Shown: one piece after another, positions 25,952 to 34,708 of the stretch
Position numbering within the stretch: position 1 is the first letter of the stretch
Layout: each line of letters starts with the position of its first letter
Source: Candidatus Bipolaricaulota bacterium
GTDB lineage: Bacteria > Bipolaricaulota > Bipolaricaulia > Bipolaricaulales > Bipolaricaulaceae
Direction of reading: 5' to 3'
Length of the DNA stretch: 64,000 bases
Assembly: GCA_014360985.1 (NCBI GenBank)
Contig: JACIWK010000005.1
Span: 1 to 64,000, forward strand
Position numbers and translations under genes: made by a program
Notes under the pieces: model-generated
What the model saw: only the letters and a program-made list of their open reading frames with translations
What the model was told of the DNA's origin: nothing
The model's database searches: none

Positions 25952-26830
25952 ATGGCACAGCAGGTACACGTGATCCTCAACCCAGCGGCGGATCGGGGCC
26001 GGGCCGGGGCGCGACAGGAGGAGCTGCGGGCAGTTCTGGCCAAAGCCGGAGTGAAGGGGGAGATCGCCCTCACCGAGCGCCCGGGCCACGCGGTGGAACT
26101 CGCCCGGGATGCGGTGCGCGCCGGGGCGAAGGCCGTCGCGGCGGCGGGTGGGGATGGGACGCTCCACGAGGTTGGCCAGGCCTTGGTGGGCACGGAGGCC
26201 GCCCTCGGCATCCTGCCGATGGGTTCGGGGAACGACTACATCCGCGTGTTGGGGATCCCCAAGGACCTCACTGGCGCAGCGGCGGTCCTGGCCCGAGGCC
26301 GCCACCGGGCCGTGGACGTGGCGGACGTGCACGGCCAGTTCTCCCTCAACTCGTTTGGGATGGGTGTGGAGGGGCAGATCGCGGCCGACTACAAGCGGAT
26401 GCGGTTCCTGAAGGGTGAGGTGGGCTACCTCTACGCAACGGTCCTCGAGGTGGTGCGCTTCCCGCCGTTTCAGGCGGAGGTCGCGGGCAACGGGTGGACG
26501 TTTGCGGGGAGGCTCCTCTCCGTTTCGGTGATGAACGGCCCCTACGCGGGCGGCGGGTACCGCCTCGCCCCCCACGCCCGCCTCGACGACGGCGTGCTCG
26601 ACGTGGGGCTGATCGGCAACTACCCGCGGCTGGTGCGGTTCGTGGTTCTGCCCAAGACCCGCGACGGGTCCTACCTGAACCTGGCGCGGGTGCATGCGAG
26701 GAAGGCCGAGCGGGTAAGGATCCGAAGCGACCGACCTCTGCCGGTGCACATGGACGGGGAGCTCCTGCCGGAGCCCGTCCAGGAGATCGGTGTCTCGCTG
26801 CGCCCCCGCGCCTTGCACGTGATCGCCTGA
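25952..26830 (+). CDS. diacylglycerol/lipid kinase (DagK/YegS family)
   Basis: Phosphorylates a membrane lipid such as diacylglycerol with ATP. 292 residues, the usual size. The nucleotide-binding GGDGTLHEVGQAL and the preceding LNPAADRGRAG mark the DAGK catalytic domain. The C-terminal half has MNGPYAGGGYRLAP, typical of YegS/BmrU proteins. TAGAAT (25939-25944) lies seven bases before the ATG and no Shine-Dalgarno is present, so the transcript is probably leaderless. Lipid preference cannot be read from the sequence. Confidence 0.9.
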   Translation: MAQQVHVILNPAADRGRAGARQEELRAVLAKAGVKGEIALTERPGHAVELARDAVRAGAKAVAAAGGDGTLHEVGQALVGTEAALGILPMGSGNDYIRVLGIPKDLTGAAAVLARGRHRAVDVADVHGQFSLNSFGMGVEGQIAADYKRMRFLKGEVGYLYATVLEVVRFPPFQAEVAGNGWTFAGRLLSVSVMNGPYAGGGYRLAPHARLDDGVLDVGLIGNYPRLVRFVVLPKTRDGSYLNLARVHARKAERVRIRSDRPLPVHMDGELLPEPVQEIGVSLRPRALHVIA

Positions 26831-26845
26831 TCCTCGGAAGCGATC

Positions 26846-26876
26846 GCGGGTCCGGACCCGCAGCCCTCGGGGCTGC
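26846..26876 (+). terminator. hairpin pair after the lipid kinase gene
   Basis: A 16-base perfect palindrome (26846-26861) adjoins a 7-bp hairpin (26860-26866 with 26870-26876, loop TCG). The position 16 bases after the stop suggests a terminator, though no T-run follows. Confidence 0.45.
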
Positions 26877-26964
26877 TGCGAGCGAAGCCCGAGCGCGTCG
26901 GAGCTCTCCGCCCACATCTCCCGGCCGTCCGTAGCCGTTGAGATCCGACCGCCCTCCGTTGACC

Positions 26965-26993
26965 TTGACAGGGTGGGGTGTCCGTACTACGCT
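26965..26993 (+). promoter_or_regulatory. promoter of the arsenic/redox operon
   Basis: A consensus TTGACA (26965-26970) and TACGCT (26988-26993) are 17 bases apart. Predicted start is near 27000, about 20 bases before the arsR ATG. ArsR probably binds over or just after it to self-regulate. Confidence 0.65.
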
Positions 26994-27019
26994 CCGGCAT
27001 TCGTGCATGGTTGTGCAAT

Positions 27020-27325
27020 ATGCCAAATAGCTCGACGGAGACGGTTGAAGCGGTTCTGAGCACGATCGGCAAGGCCCTCGCCCACCCGGCGCGGGTCGAG
27101 CTGTTGCGCCTGCTCGAGGACGGCGAGCGGTGCGGATGCGAGTTCGTCCCCCTCCTCGGCCTCGATCCGTCGGTGATCTCCCGTCACCTGGCAGTGCTCT
27201 CGCGGGCGGGGCTCGTCGCTTCCCGCCGGGATGGGGTGCGGATCCTGTGGCGACTGGCCCGGCCCGACACTCCCCGTCTCCTGTCCTGCCTGGCCAATTT
27301 GCGGTGCTCAAGGGAGTCCGGATGA
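27020..27325 (+). CDS. arsR: ArsR-family metalloregulator
   Basis: Small winged-helix repressor of the ArsR/SmtB family, about 101 residues from ATG 27020. The DNA-reading helix is in DPSVISRHLAVLSRAGLV. Candidate As(III)-binding cysteines are the ERCGCEF pair at the start of the wing domain and two more in the C-terminal CLANLRC. As first gene of the operon it probably represses the whole cluster and is released by trivalent arsenic or antimony. It overlaps the permease by four bases (ATGA). Confidence 0.9.
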   Translation: MPNSSTETVEAVLSTIGKALAHPARVELLRLLEDGERCGCEFVPLLGLDPSVISRHLAVLSRAGLVASRRDGVRILWRLARPDTPRLLSCLANLRCSRESG

Positions 27326-28635
27326 AGCGCGAGCTGCGCCTGTCCCTGTTGCTGGGCGGATCGTTTCTCGCGGCGTACTTCGTTCCGTGGTCGGCGCCAC
27401 CGGTGCAGAAGGCCCTCGCCGAGGCGTTCCTCCTTCTCCAGGACTACGCCCGGGAGCACGTGCTCACCTGTCTCGTCCCGGCCCTGTTCATCGCTGGCGG
27501 GATCGCGGCCTTCGTGTCCCAGGCGTCGGTGATCCGCTACCTCGGCCATGGGGCAAGGAAGGCGGTCGCCTACGGCGTGGCGTCGGTCGCGGGGACGGTG
27601 CTCGCCGTGTGTTCGTGCACGGTGCTCCCCCTGTTCGCCGGGATCTACACCCGAGGCGCCGGGCTCGGGCCGGCGACGACGTTCCTCTATTCGGGCCCGG
27701 CGATCAACGTCCTCGCGATCACCCTCACGGCACGGGTGCTCGGGCCATCGCTGGGACTGGCCCGCGCGATCGGCGCGGTGGTGTTCTCGATTGCCATCGG
27801 GCTCGCGATGCACATCCTGTTTCGGAAGGAGGAGCAGGCAAAGGCAGACGCAGCTGCCGCTCAGCCGGAACCGCCCCCTCCAGCCCGCGCGTTGTGGAAG
27901 ACGGCCGTTCTGTTTGCGCTCATGATCGCGGTGCTCGTGGTCGCGAACTGGGGCCGACCCGCGGGGGTCACGGTGACGGTCCGCGACGGGACGGCCGTCT
28001 CGGGGACGCGCGCCGGGGAGGATGCGTCCTCCCTTCTTGTGGTGCCGGAAGGCGGGACGGAGATCGTCGCGTTGCCCAAGGCAGAGATCGCAGGCGTGGA
28101 GTACAGACCATCCGTCTACACCACCTTCTGGCGGTACCGATACGCGGTGGCCGGGGCACTGCTCGTCGTGCTCCTGGTTCTGCTACCGTTCTGGGTCGGT
28201 CGGGAGGAGGGAGGGGCGTGGGCGCGCTCCACGTGGGACTGCGCGCTCCTCATCCTCCCCTACCTGTTCGGGGGTGTTCTCGTGGCGGGGTTCCTCCTCG
28301 GGCGGCCGGGCGAGGACGCGCTCATCCCGGCGCGGTGGGTCGAGGCCGCGGTGGGCGGGAACTCGTGGCTGTCGTGCGCGGTGGCCTCGGTGGCGGGGGC
28401 GTGCATGTACTTCGCCACGCTGACCGAGGTCCCGATCCTCCACGGGCTCCTCGGCTCCGGGATGGGCCAGGGACCCGCGCTCGCCCTGCTCCTCGCCGGG
28501 CCGGCCCTGTCGCTGCCCTCGATGCTCGTCATCCGCCGCGTGCTCGGGACGAAGAAGACCGGCGTGTTCATCCTGCTCGTGGTGGTCCTGTCCACCCTCG
28601 CCGGCAAGCTCTACGGGACGGTGAGGGGGGGGTGA
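27322..28635 (+). CDS. ArsP/YraQ-family (DUF318) permease
   Basis: Membrane permease of PF03773, 437 residues with about eight or nine transmembrane helices. The conserved core CSCTVLPLFAGIYTRGAG and SGPAINVLAITL are the DUF318 signature, including the cysteine pair implicated in methylarsenite binding in ArsP. A second-half repeat has NSWLSCAVASVAGACMYF. An extra polar segment of about 65 residues (near 215-280) between the halves is predicted outside the membrane. It should export trivalent organoarsenicals or related soft-metal species. Translationally coupled to arsR. Confidence 0.9.
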   Translation: MKRELRLSLLLGGSFLAAYFVPWSAPPVQKALAEAFLLLQDYAREHVLTCLVPALFIAGGIAAFVSQASVIRYLGHGARKAVAYGVASVAGTVLAVCSCTVLPLFAGIYTRGAGLGPATTFLYSGPAINVLAITLTARVLGPSLGLARAIGAVVFSIAIGLAMHILFRKEEQAKADAAAAQPEPPPPARALWKTAVLFALMIAVLVVANWGRPAGVTVTVRDGTAVSGTRAGEDASSLLVVPEGGTEIVALPKAEIAGVEYRPSVYTTFWRYRYAVAGALLVVLLVLLPFWVGREEGGAWARSTWDCALLILPYLFGGVLVAGFLLGRPGEDALIPARWVEAAVGGNSWLSCAVASVAGACMYFATLTEVPILHGLLGSGMGQGPALALLLAGPALSLPSMLVIRRVLGTKKTGVFILLVVVLSTLAGKLYGTVRGG

Positions 28636-28685
28636 GTCGGGCGCGGTGCCGCCGCGGCGAAACCCGGCGAGGCAAGGAGGTGTAG

Positions 28686-28934
28686 ATGCGCCGGATTGAG
28701 GTGTTCGGCACAGGGTGCCCGAAGTGTCGGGCCGTCGTCCGCAACGCCGAGCAGGCGGTGGCCGAGCTGGGCGTGGAAGCGGAGGTCGTGAAGGTGGATG
28801 ATCTGGCCCAGATGGCGGTGCGGGGGGTGATGATGACCCCCGCGCTGGCGATCGACGGGAAGCTCGTCGCGGCGGGACGGGTCGTCCCCGCGACCGAGAT
28901 CAAGAATCTCTTGGCAGGTCACGGGCGCAGCTAG
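28686..28934 (+). CDS. small thioredoxin-like protein (TM0996/MTH895 type)
   Basis: 82-residue redoxin with active site GCPKC near residue 10 and the cis-proline MMTPALAIDG. This subgroup regularly accompanies DUF318 permeases and may deliver reducing equivalents to the transporter or to arsenic bound in it. Cytoplasmic, no signal peptide. AAGGAGG precedes ATG 28686, and the next gene begins 24 bases after its stop. Confidence 0.9.
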   Translation: MRRIEVFGTGCPKCRAVVRNAEQAVAELGVEAEVVKVDDLAQMAVRGVMMTPALAIDGKLVAAGRVVPATEIKNLLAGHGRS

Positions 28935-28958
28935 GTGTGCACGGAAAAGGAGGAACGG

Positions 28959-30029
28959 ATGAAGCGAAGTGCGGTGATGGCGGTAGGACTGGTGGCTCTG
29001 GGTGCGGTGGCATTGGCCTCTCCTAAGCTGACGGCAAGCCCGGAGCTTTACGATTTCGGCACGGCCATGGACGGCGCGGTCGTCGAGTATCGGGTGGCCC
29101 TCACGAACACGGGGACAAGCACGCTCACCATCAGCAACGTCAGCTACAACTGCTCGTGCACGAGCTACTCACTGCCCAAGCGGACCATTGCGCCCGGCGA
29201 GACGGTGATGATGACGGTCACGTTCCGGACAGCGGGCTACAGCCGGTACGCGCAGCCCGTGTCCCAAGTGCTGACGGTGAGCTCCAACGACCCCGTCAAC
29301 CCACAGCAGGTGATCGAGGTGCGGGGGTACGTCCGGCAGTTGGCTGCGCACGAAGGGGCTGCCCCCACGCTCGACCAGGGGTTCTACGTCCTCGTCGACC
29401 TGCGCGCTCCCGAGGAGTACGCCCGCGGGCACCTCCTGGGGGCGATGAACATCCCGTTCGCCGAGCTTCAGGCGCGGTTGGGGGAGCTCCCCCGGACGAA
29501 GGTGATCTACCTCTACGACGCGACGGGGATCGAGGCCGTCCAGGCGGCACAGCTCCTTCAACAGAACGGGTTCCTCCTCCCCCGCGCGATCTCCGGTGGG
29601 CTCGCCGGGTGGTGGCTGGCGCTGGGGGACCTGTTTTTCGTGTGGGCGCCAGACGTAGAGCGGACGGTCGCTACGGGGACCCCGTACTACGGGACCTTCT
29701 CCGTGGTGACTCCGACCCGGCTCGCCCAAGGGTTCCAGTACGTGGTGGATCTCCGCTCCGCGGAAGCTTATGCCCAAGGGCGGTTCCCAGGGGCGCACAA
29801 CCTATCCCTCCCCACCGCCGAAGATGTGGCGGCCTGGGCAGCAACTTTGCCCCGTCCGCGGACGGGAACCTCGCTCGCGATTTGGATCGTCGATGAGGAC
29901 GGCTCCGTGGCCTGCTCGGTCGCGCAGTACCTGCAGAGCGTGGGGTTCGCCCAGGCGCGGTGCTTGTTCGGTGGGATCGCGGCTTGGCGAGCTCAGTTCG
30001 GGGATGAACTTCTGTTCCCCTCTCGGTAG
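28959..30029 (+). CDS. secreted DUF1573 protein with two degenerate rhodanese domains
   Basis: 356-residue exported protein. A signal peptide is followed by a DUF1573 Ig-like domain (about residues 20-125, with YDFGTAMDG and NTGTSTLTI, and a CSC pair), then two rhodanese folds (about 130-225 and 235-350). Both rhodaneses keep the entry motif (VDLRAPEEYARGHL; VDLRSAEAYAQGRFPGA) but carry Asp where the catalytic cysteine belongs (YLYDATG; WIVDEDG), so sulfur transfer is unlikely and a binding role is more likely. AAAAGGAGG precedes ATG 28959. Third coding member of the redox part of the operon. Confidence 0.85.
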   Translation: MKRSAVMAVGLVALGAVALASPKLTASPELYDFGTAMDGAVVEYRVALTNTGTSTLTISNVSYNCSCTSYSLPKRTIAPGETVMMTVTFRTAGYSRYAQPVSQVLTVSSNDPVNPQQVIEVRGYVRQLAAHEGAAPTLDQGFYVLVDLRAPEEYARGHLLGAMNIPFAELQARLGELPRTKVIYLYDATGIEAVQAAQLLQQNGFLLPRAISGGLAGWWLALGDLFFVWAPDVERTVATGTPYYGTFSVVTPTRLAQGFQYVVDLRSAEAYAQGRFPGAHNLSLPTAEDVAAWAATLPRPRTGTSLAIWIVDEDGSVACSVAQYLQSVGFAQARCLFGGIAAWRAQFGDELLFPSR

Positions 30030-30039
30030 GGGGTAGGGC

Positions 30040-30978
30040 GTGGGTCTGAGGGCGGCCCGGGCCCGGCGCGGACCAGGCCTGGGCGCATTTGAGCGGTACC
30101 TGACCCTGTGGGTCTTCCTCTGCATTGGGGCGGGGATCCTCCTCGGCCGGGTCGCCCCTGAGGCCGCCCGGTACCTTGACTCGCTGGCGATCTACGTCGG
30201 TGGGGCCCCGGTTGTGTCCATCCCCATCGCGATCGCCCTGTTCTTCATGATGTACCCGATCATGGTCAAGATCGACTTCGGGGAGGTCCTCCGCGCAGGG
30301 AAGAACGCGAAACCTGTTCTCCTGACGCTCATCGTCACCAGGGGGATCAAGCCGTTCACGATGTTCGGGATTGCGACCCTGTTCCTCGGTCTCCTGCCTG
30401 GCTCGGAGGTTCTAAAGGACGGAACCCAGGTTGAGCTGCTCCGATCCTACATTTCGGGAACGCTCCTTCTCTCCATCGCGGTCTACGTGGCCCTTCCGCT
30501 TGTGGCGGGGTACCGGACCCGAAAGTCAGTCGTGGGGCAGATGGGCGAGGCCTGGTTCCGGGGGAGATTCGTTCCCTGGCTCACGCCCGTGTCGGTGACC
30601 GCCCTCCTCCTGACCTTGGTCCTCCTGTTCACGTTCAAGGGGGAGACCATCGTCCAAAACCCGCTCACCATCCTGTGGATCGCGATCCCGCTCTTCCTCC
30701 AGACCTGGCTCATCTTCGGGCTCACGTACGGGCTGGCGCGCCTTCTGTGGTTCCGGTACGAAGACGCGGCCCCGTCGGCGATGATCGGGGCGTCGAACCA
30801 CTTCGAGGTCGCGATCGCCACGGCGACGATGCTCTACGGCCTCTCGTCGGGGGCGGCGCTGGCGACGGTGGTCGGGGTCTTGATCGAGGTTCCGGTGATG
30901 CTGATGCTGGTTCGGGTGTGCTTGCGCACCTGCGGCTGGTTCGCCGCGGAGGACCGGGTGGCCCCGGAGGTGGCGTGA
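30040..30978 (+). CDS. ACR3-family arsenite permease homologue with internal deletion
   Basis: BASS-superfamily membrane protein most like ACR3 arsenite exporters: [48 protein letters not shown] and the C-terminal [18 protein letters not shown] all fit. It has only 312 residues because the segment normally lying between the fourth and sixth helices, which holds the essential cysteine of the RCIAMV motif, is missing; LFLGLLPG runs straight into SEVLKDGT. The frame is intact. It either lost As(III) transport or moves something else. GTG 30040 is the start, 10 bases after the previous stop. Confidence 0.82.
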   Translation: MGLRAARARRGPGLGAFERYLTLWVFLCIGAGILLGRVAPEAARYLDSLAIYVGGAPVVSIPIAIALFFMMYPIMVKIDFGEVLRAGKNAKPVLLTLIVTRGIKPFTMFGIATLFLGLLPGSEVLKDGTQVELLRSYISGTLLLSIAVYVALPLVAGYRTRKSVVGQMGEAWFRGRFVPWLTPVSVTALLLTLVLLFTFKGETIVQNPLTILWIAIPLFLQTWLIFGLTYGLARLLWFRYEDAAPSAMIGASNHFEVAIATATMLYGLSSGAALATVVGVLIEVPVMLMLVRVCLRTCGWFAAEDRVAPEVA

Positions 30979-31439
30979 TGCGCTGGCGTGGCCTGGCCGT
31001 TCTTCTCCTCGGCATGCTGTCCTTCGGCGTAGCGGCGGTCGAAGTCGAGCTGCACTACTTCTGGTCCGCAACGTGCCCGGATTGCCAGGTGATGAAGGCG
31101 TACCTCGCCGAGCTCCAGGAGGCGTATCCTGAGCTACGGGTCGTGGCCCACGAGGTCACGCTCAATCCCGACAACTGGCGGCGGATGGTCACGCTCGCGC
31201 GGGAGTACGGGTTGGCGAAGGAAAGCGTCCCCACGGTGTTCGTGGGGAACCTCGCCGTCGTCGGCGTAGGCCTGGCCGTGGAGCTCCAGATCGAAGAGGA
31301 GGTCCTCCGCTGCCGGGCCGAAGGGTGCCCGTCGCCGCTGGGGCGTCTCCCGACCCGCCTCCGTCGGGTCCTGAGCCCGCTCGAGATCGTCCTCATCCTC
31401 GCCGTCGGTGTGGCGATCCTTCTGTTCCTCGCGAAGTGA
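30978..31439 (+). CDS. exported, membrane-tethered thioredoxin-fold protein
   Basis: 153 residues. A signal peptide or N-terminal anchor ([15 protein letters not shown]), a thioredoxin fold with CPDC (TCPDCQV near residue 34) and cis-proline SVPTVFVG, then a basic turn and a C-terminal transmembrane helix ([15 protein letters not shown]). It should act outside the cytoplasmic membrane, probably exchanging electrons with the CcdA-like protein two genes downstream, whose thioredoxin modules are similar. ATG overlaps the stop of the ACR3-like gene, and its own stop overlaps the arsC start. Confidence 0.87.
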   Translation: MRWRGLAVLLLGMLSFGVAAVEVELHYFWSATCPDCQVMKAYLAELQEAYPELRVVAHEVTLNPDNWRRMVTLAREYGLAKESVPTVFVGNLAVVGVGLAVELQIEEEVLRCRAEGCPSPLGRLPTRLRRVLSPLEIVLILAVGVAILLFLAK

Positions 31440-31829
31440 TGCGCAGAGAGCGGGTGCTCTTCCTGTGCGTGCACAACTCCGCCTGGTCCCAGATGGCGGA
31501 GGGGATCCTTCGCCACCTCGCCGGGGACCGGTTCGAGGTTGCCAGCGCAGGGAGCGCGCCCACCGCGGTTCACCCGCTCGCGGCCGAGGTCCTCGCCGAG
31601 CGGGGCGTGGACACCTTCGGGACAGAGATCCAACGACGTACGCGGGTTTCTGGGTCGGGCCTTCGACGAGGCGATCCTGCTGTGTGGCGACGATGCGCCG
31701 GGGAGCTGCCCGTTCTTTCCAGGCGGGCCCCAGGAGCACGTTCCCTTCCCCGACCCGGCTTCAGCGGAGGGCGGGAAGGACGAGATGCGGCGAGCGTTCC
31801 GCCAGGTTCGCAACGCTCTGTGGGAATAG
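31439..31829 (+). pseudogene. arsC: frameshifted thioredoxin-type arsenate reductase
   Basis: The first frame begins [18 protein letters not shown] and runs to about VDTFG, the N-terminal half of LMW-phosphatase-like ArsC. The rest ([16 protein letters not shown], then SCPFFPGGP and FPDPA) continues in another frame. One G too many in the run at 31620-31622 would explain the break. The P-loop also has Trp where the catalytic Arg belongs (HNSAWS instead of HNSARS), so the enzyme would be impaired even if the frame were repaired. Overlaps the upstream gene at ATGA. Confidence 0.82.
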
Positions 31830-31863
31830 ATTGTAGGTCGGTTCGCCGAAGGAGGAGAAGGAC

Positions 31864-33336
31864 ATGAGGGCTAGGCGCGTGGTGCTCGGGCTCTTGGCAG
31901 GGCTCATGGTTGCGGTGTGGGCCGCGGGGGCCCAGGAGGTCGAGGTCCTGTTCTTCTACGAAGAAGGTTGCTCGCACTGCAAGCAGGTGGAGACGTTCTT
32001 GGGAACGTTGGTCCAAGGTGGCCTCCCATTCAAACTCCAGCGGTACGGCATCCACACCCCGGAGGGGTGGAGCCTCCTGCAGAGGCTCCTCACGGCCTAC
32101 GGTGCTGAATTGGGCCCGGTACCAATGGTCTTCGTAGGCGACGTAGTCATGGTGGGCACTACGTTCTACGGTGTGGGCCCCCAGCCCGTAACCCTGTCCG
32201 GGCTTGCCCAGGAACTGACCTTGGAAGAAGCGATCCGCACAGCGCAGGCCATGGGTGCACCTTCGCCGCTCACGAAGCTGCCCCCGACCGTCACGGAGGG
32301 CGTGCTGTTCACACGCGCCGATGGATGCCCAGACTGCCGGATCCTGGAGGCTCTCGTCGAGCGGTGGGTCGAGCAGTACCCCGGCCTCGGGGTCCGGCAG
32401 CTCGACCTGGCAACCGCAGACGCAGCGTCCACGTTCGACAAGCTGAAGCGGATGTACGGGGCCGACGGCAACGCCCCCGGTTTCTTCGCCGGGGACGTGG
32501 CTGTGGTAGGTGGGCAGGTGTTCCTCCCCCGCCGCGCTCCCGTTGCGTTGGACACCGCGGACGGAACCGCCGCGGTCAATGACGCACTGGCACAAGCTGT
32601 CCGAACTGGGGCCAGCTCTCCTCTCGATCGCCTGCGGGTGCGGGAACAGCTCACCCTGGGAGCGGTGATCGTCGCCGCGGCCCTCGACTCGGTGAACCCG
32701 TGCGACTTCGCCGTCCTCCTCCTCCTCCTCGGGACGCTGCTCGTCGTGGGCAAACGAGTCAAGGTGATCTGGGCCGGACTCGCGTTCGCGGCAGGGATCT
32801 TCGTTGCCTACTACACGATCGGGTTCGCTCTGTACTCACTGGTGGGTGGGATCCGTGCGTTCCGGGTGCCGTTCGTCTACGCCGTCTCGGCCCTGGCGAT
32901 CGTGATCGGCCTGTGGGAGATGAAGGACCTCCTCTGGTACGGGAAGTGGTTCTCGATCGAGGTTCCCGAGAAGTGGAAACCGTTCGTGAAGAAGCTCACG
33001 GCGTCGGTGGTGTCGATCCCGGGAGCGTTTGTGATCGGGCTCGTGGACTCGCTGTTCCTCGCCCCGTGCACTTCGGGCCCGTACATCGTGATCCTCACCC
33101 TGCTCTCCCAGACCACAAGCCGGCTTCAGGGGGCGCTGTGGCTGCTTCTGTACAACTTCATCTTCATCCTCCCGATGATCGGGATCACGCTGCTTGTCCA
33201 CTTGGGGTTCACGACCACCGCCCGAGCCGAGCGATGGCGGACGGCCAAGCTGGGCAAACTCCACTTCACGACCGGGCTCGTGATGGTCGTGATCGGAGTG
33301 GGGATGATCGTGGGGGTGCGCCTGGGGTACCTGTAG
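31864..33336 (+). CDS. two thioredoxin domains fused to a CcdA/DsbD-like electron transporter
   Basis: 490 residues. A signal peptide is followed by a first thioredoxin-like domain with GCSHCKQ (about residue 40), a second with GCPDCRI (about 158), and a CcdA-type membrane domain of about six helices carrying its cysteines in [11 protein letters not shown] and [12 protein letters not shown]. CcdA domains carry thiol electrons from cytoplasmic thioredoxin across the membrane, so the fused domains are the likely receivers outside. AAGGAGGAG precedes ATG 31864. It closes the arsenic/redox operon. Typical CcdA lacks thioredoxin heads; DsbD has one in a different order. Confidence 0.9.
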   Translation: MRARRVVLGLLAGLMVAVWAAGAQEVEVLFFYEEGCSHCKQVETFLGTLVQGGLPFKLQRYGIHTPEGWSLLQRLLTAYGAELGPVPMVFVGDVVMVGTTFYGVGPQPVTLSGLAQELTLEEAIRTAQAMGAPSPLTKLPPTVTEGVLFTRADGCPDCRILEALVERWVEQYPGLGVRQLDLATADAASTFDKLKRMYGADGNAPGFFAGDVAVVGGQVFLPRRAPVALDTADGTAAVNDALAQAVRTGASSPLDRLRVREQLTLGAVIVAAALDSVNPCDFAVLLLLLGTLLVVGKRVKVIWAGLAFAAGIFVAYYTIGFALYSLVGGIRAFRVPFVYAVSALAIVIGLWEMKDLLWYGKWFSIEVPEKWKPFVKKLTASVVSIPGAFVIGLVDSLFLAPCTSGPYIVILTLLSQTTSRLQGALWLLLYNFIFILPMIGITLLVHLGFTTTARAERWRTAKLGKLHFTTGLVMVVIGVGMIVGVRLGYL

Positions 33337-33337
33337 C

Positions 33338-34618
33338 TCACCGTGCCCAGGAGAGGTCCCACAGGCGGTCGAGGGCGGGGCGGAACCGGTGGGCAAAGTC
33401 GTCGCGCGTGATCGGCTCCGGGACATTGGGAACGGTGACGTAGGGGATCCGCACCCCGCGGACCTCGACGTGTCCTGCGCCGGGGGGAGCGAGGGACGCC
33501 CAGTCGTCGTGCGCGTAGGTGCGCTCCAGTTCCTCGCGGGGCACGGAGTGGGTGAGGATCCCGTCGCGCCGGGCGCGGTCATAGCGGGCGAGGTTCCGGC
33601 GCCACGATTCCTCGAACGGGACGTCGAGGTAAAGGATCGCCCCCCTTCGGAGGACCTCGACCGGGAGGTGGGCGAGGGCATCCCGGTACGCGGTCGGCCC
33701 GCCACGAGCGAACTCCACGATCACCGTCTCTCCGGCCCGGGCGGGATGGTGGAGGAGCTCCTCCCCGAGGGAGAGGATGAGAAACGGCCACAGCCGATCG
33801 TCGGACACGGCGTAGTTCTCCCCCGCACGCCGGGAATGGAGCCGTCCCCGACCAACCCTTTCCCACAGGTCGTCCTCGACGAACTTCTGCCACAGAAGCG
33901 GGAAGTCATCGGCCACGCGCAGCGGCCCGAGGTGGTAGACCTCCGCGCGCTCCTCGGGGGGGAGCTGGGTGAGGAACTGAATCAGCTCGGACTTCCCGGC
34001 TGCCGGCCGGCCGAGGAGGAGGAGGTAGGGGAGGATCCCCGCGCGCGCTTGGGGATGGTAGGCGAGGCCCACCTTCGTCGTGAGGTCGGCGATCACCGCG
34101 GCTGGTGCCCGATCGGCGTCCAGGAACTCCAGGGCGTGCCCCCGCTCCGCGTGCCACAGGTCGAGCCGAGCGAGCATCTTCTCCAGAACCTCCCCCGGGA
34201 CTGCATAGCGGGGATCGCCGCGTGCTTCCTGGCGCTGGAGCGAGAGGGAAATCGGGGCGGACAACCTCAGGAAACGGTCCGGCCAGAGGAGGTTCTTCTC
34301 CTGGCGCGCGAACGCATTGAGGAACGCACGGTCGCCGAGAGCGGAGGCGTAAGCGGCGTGGACCCCGAGGTGCGATTCCGCGATCACCGTCTTCCCGGAA
34401 GCGAGTGAATCGCGGATCGCTTTCTCCCACCGGGGCAGCTCCGCCCAGACCGCTTCGTTCAGCCGGGCCCGTTCCCGAAAGAGGTCGATTCTCCCCCTCT
34501 CCGCGACCTCCTTCACCAGTTCTGGGAAGACGACCACCTGTTGTGGGTAATAGAGGCGAACCACGGACAGAAGCTCGCTTTTCCCCAGGGCAGGCAGGCC
34601 TTCGAGGGCGAGGTACAT
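33338..34618 (-). CDS. tandem P-loop kinase-like protein
   Basis: 426 residues with two P-loop NTPase domains in one chain, EGLPALGKSELL at the N-terminus and LLGRPAAGKSELIQF near residue 205. Each is followed by a DxE/ESH-type region (VIAESHLGVHAAYA; VIVEFARGGPTAYRDA) as in deoxynucleoside or thymidylate-type kinases, and an Arg-rich lid (RRNLARYDRARRDG). Soluble. ATG 34618 was taken because the frame farther upstream crosses tRNA-Val. It lies downstream of that tRNA on the same strand and has no ribosome site. The substrate is unknown; a nucleoside or nucleotide kinase is most likely. Confidence 0.75.
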   Translation of the reverse strand: MYLALEGLPALGKSELLSVVRLYYPQQVVVFPELVKEVAERGRIDLFRERARLNEAVWAELPRWEKAIRDSLASGKTVIAESHLGVHAAYASALGDRAFLNAFARQEKNLLWPDRFLRLSAPISLSLQRQEARGDPRYAVPGEVLEKMLARLDLWHAERGHALEFLDADRAPAAVIADLTTKVGLAYHPQARAGILPYLLLLGRPAAGKSELIQFLTQLPPEERAEVYHLGPLRVADDFPLLWQKFVEDDLWERVGRGRLHSRRAGENYAVSDDRLWPFLILSLGEELLHHPARAGETVIVEFARGGPTAYRDALAHLPVEVLRRGAILYLDVPFEESWRRNLARYDRARRDGILTHSVPREELERTYAHDDWASLAPPGAGHVEVRGVRIPYVTVPNVPEPITRDDFAHRFRPALDRLWDLSWAR

Positions 34619-34626
34619 GGGAGGTA

Positions 34627-34699
34627 TGGGCGGAGGAGGACTTGAACCCCCGGCTTCTCCCCCGTGAAGGGAGCGCTCTACCAACTGAGCTATCCGCCC
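34627..34699 (-). tRNA. tRNA-Val (CAC anticodon)
   Basis: Minus-strand cloverleaf with acceptor GGGCGGA/TCCGCCC, D-arm GCTC..GAGC, anticodon stem CTCCC/GGGAG around TTCACGG (anticodon CAC, reads GUG), and T-loop TTCAAGT. CCA is not encoded, unlike the other two tRNAs here. Confidence 0.94.
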
Positions 34700-34708
34700 T
34701 GGGGAACG

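Noticed and set aside
28959-30029. Annotating the DUF1573 protein as an active thiosulfate sulfurtransferase.
   Set aside because: Both rhodanese loops lack the catalytic cysteine.
34619-34684. Longer start for the tandem kinase gene.
   Set aside because: It would overlap tRNA-Val on the same strand; the homologous part begins at ATG 34618.
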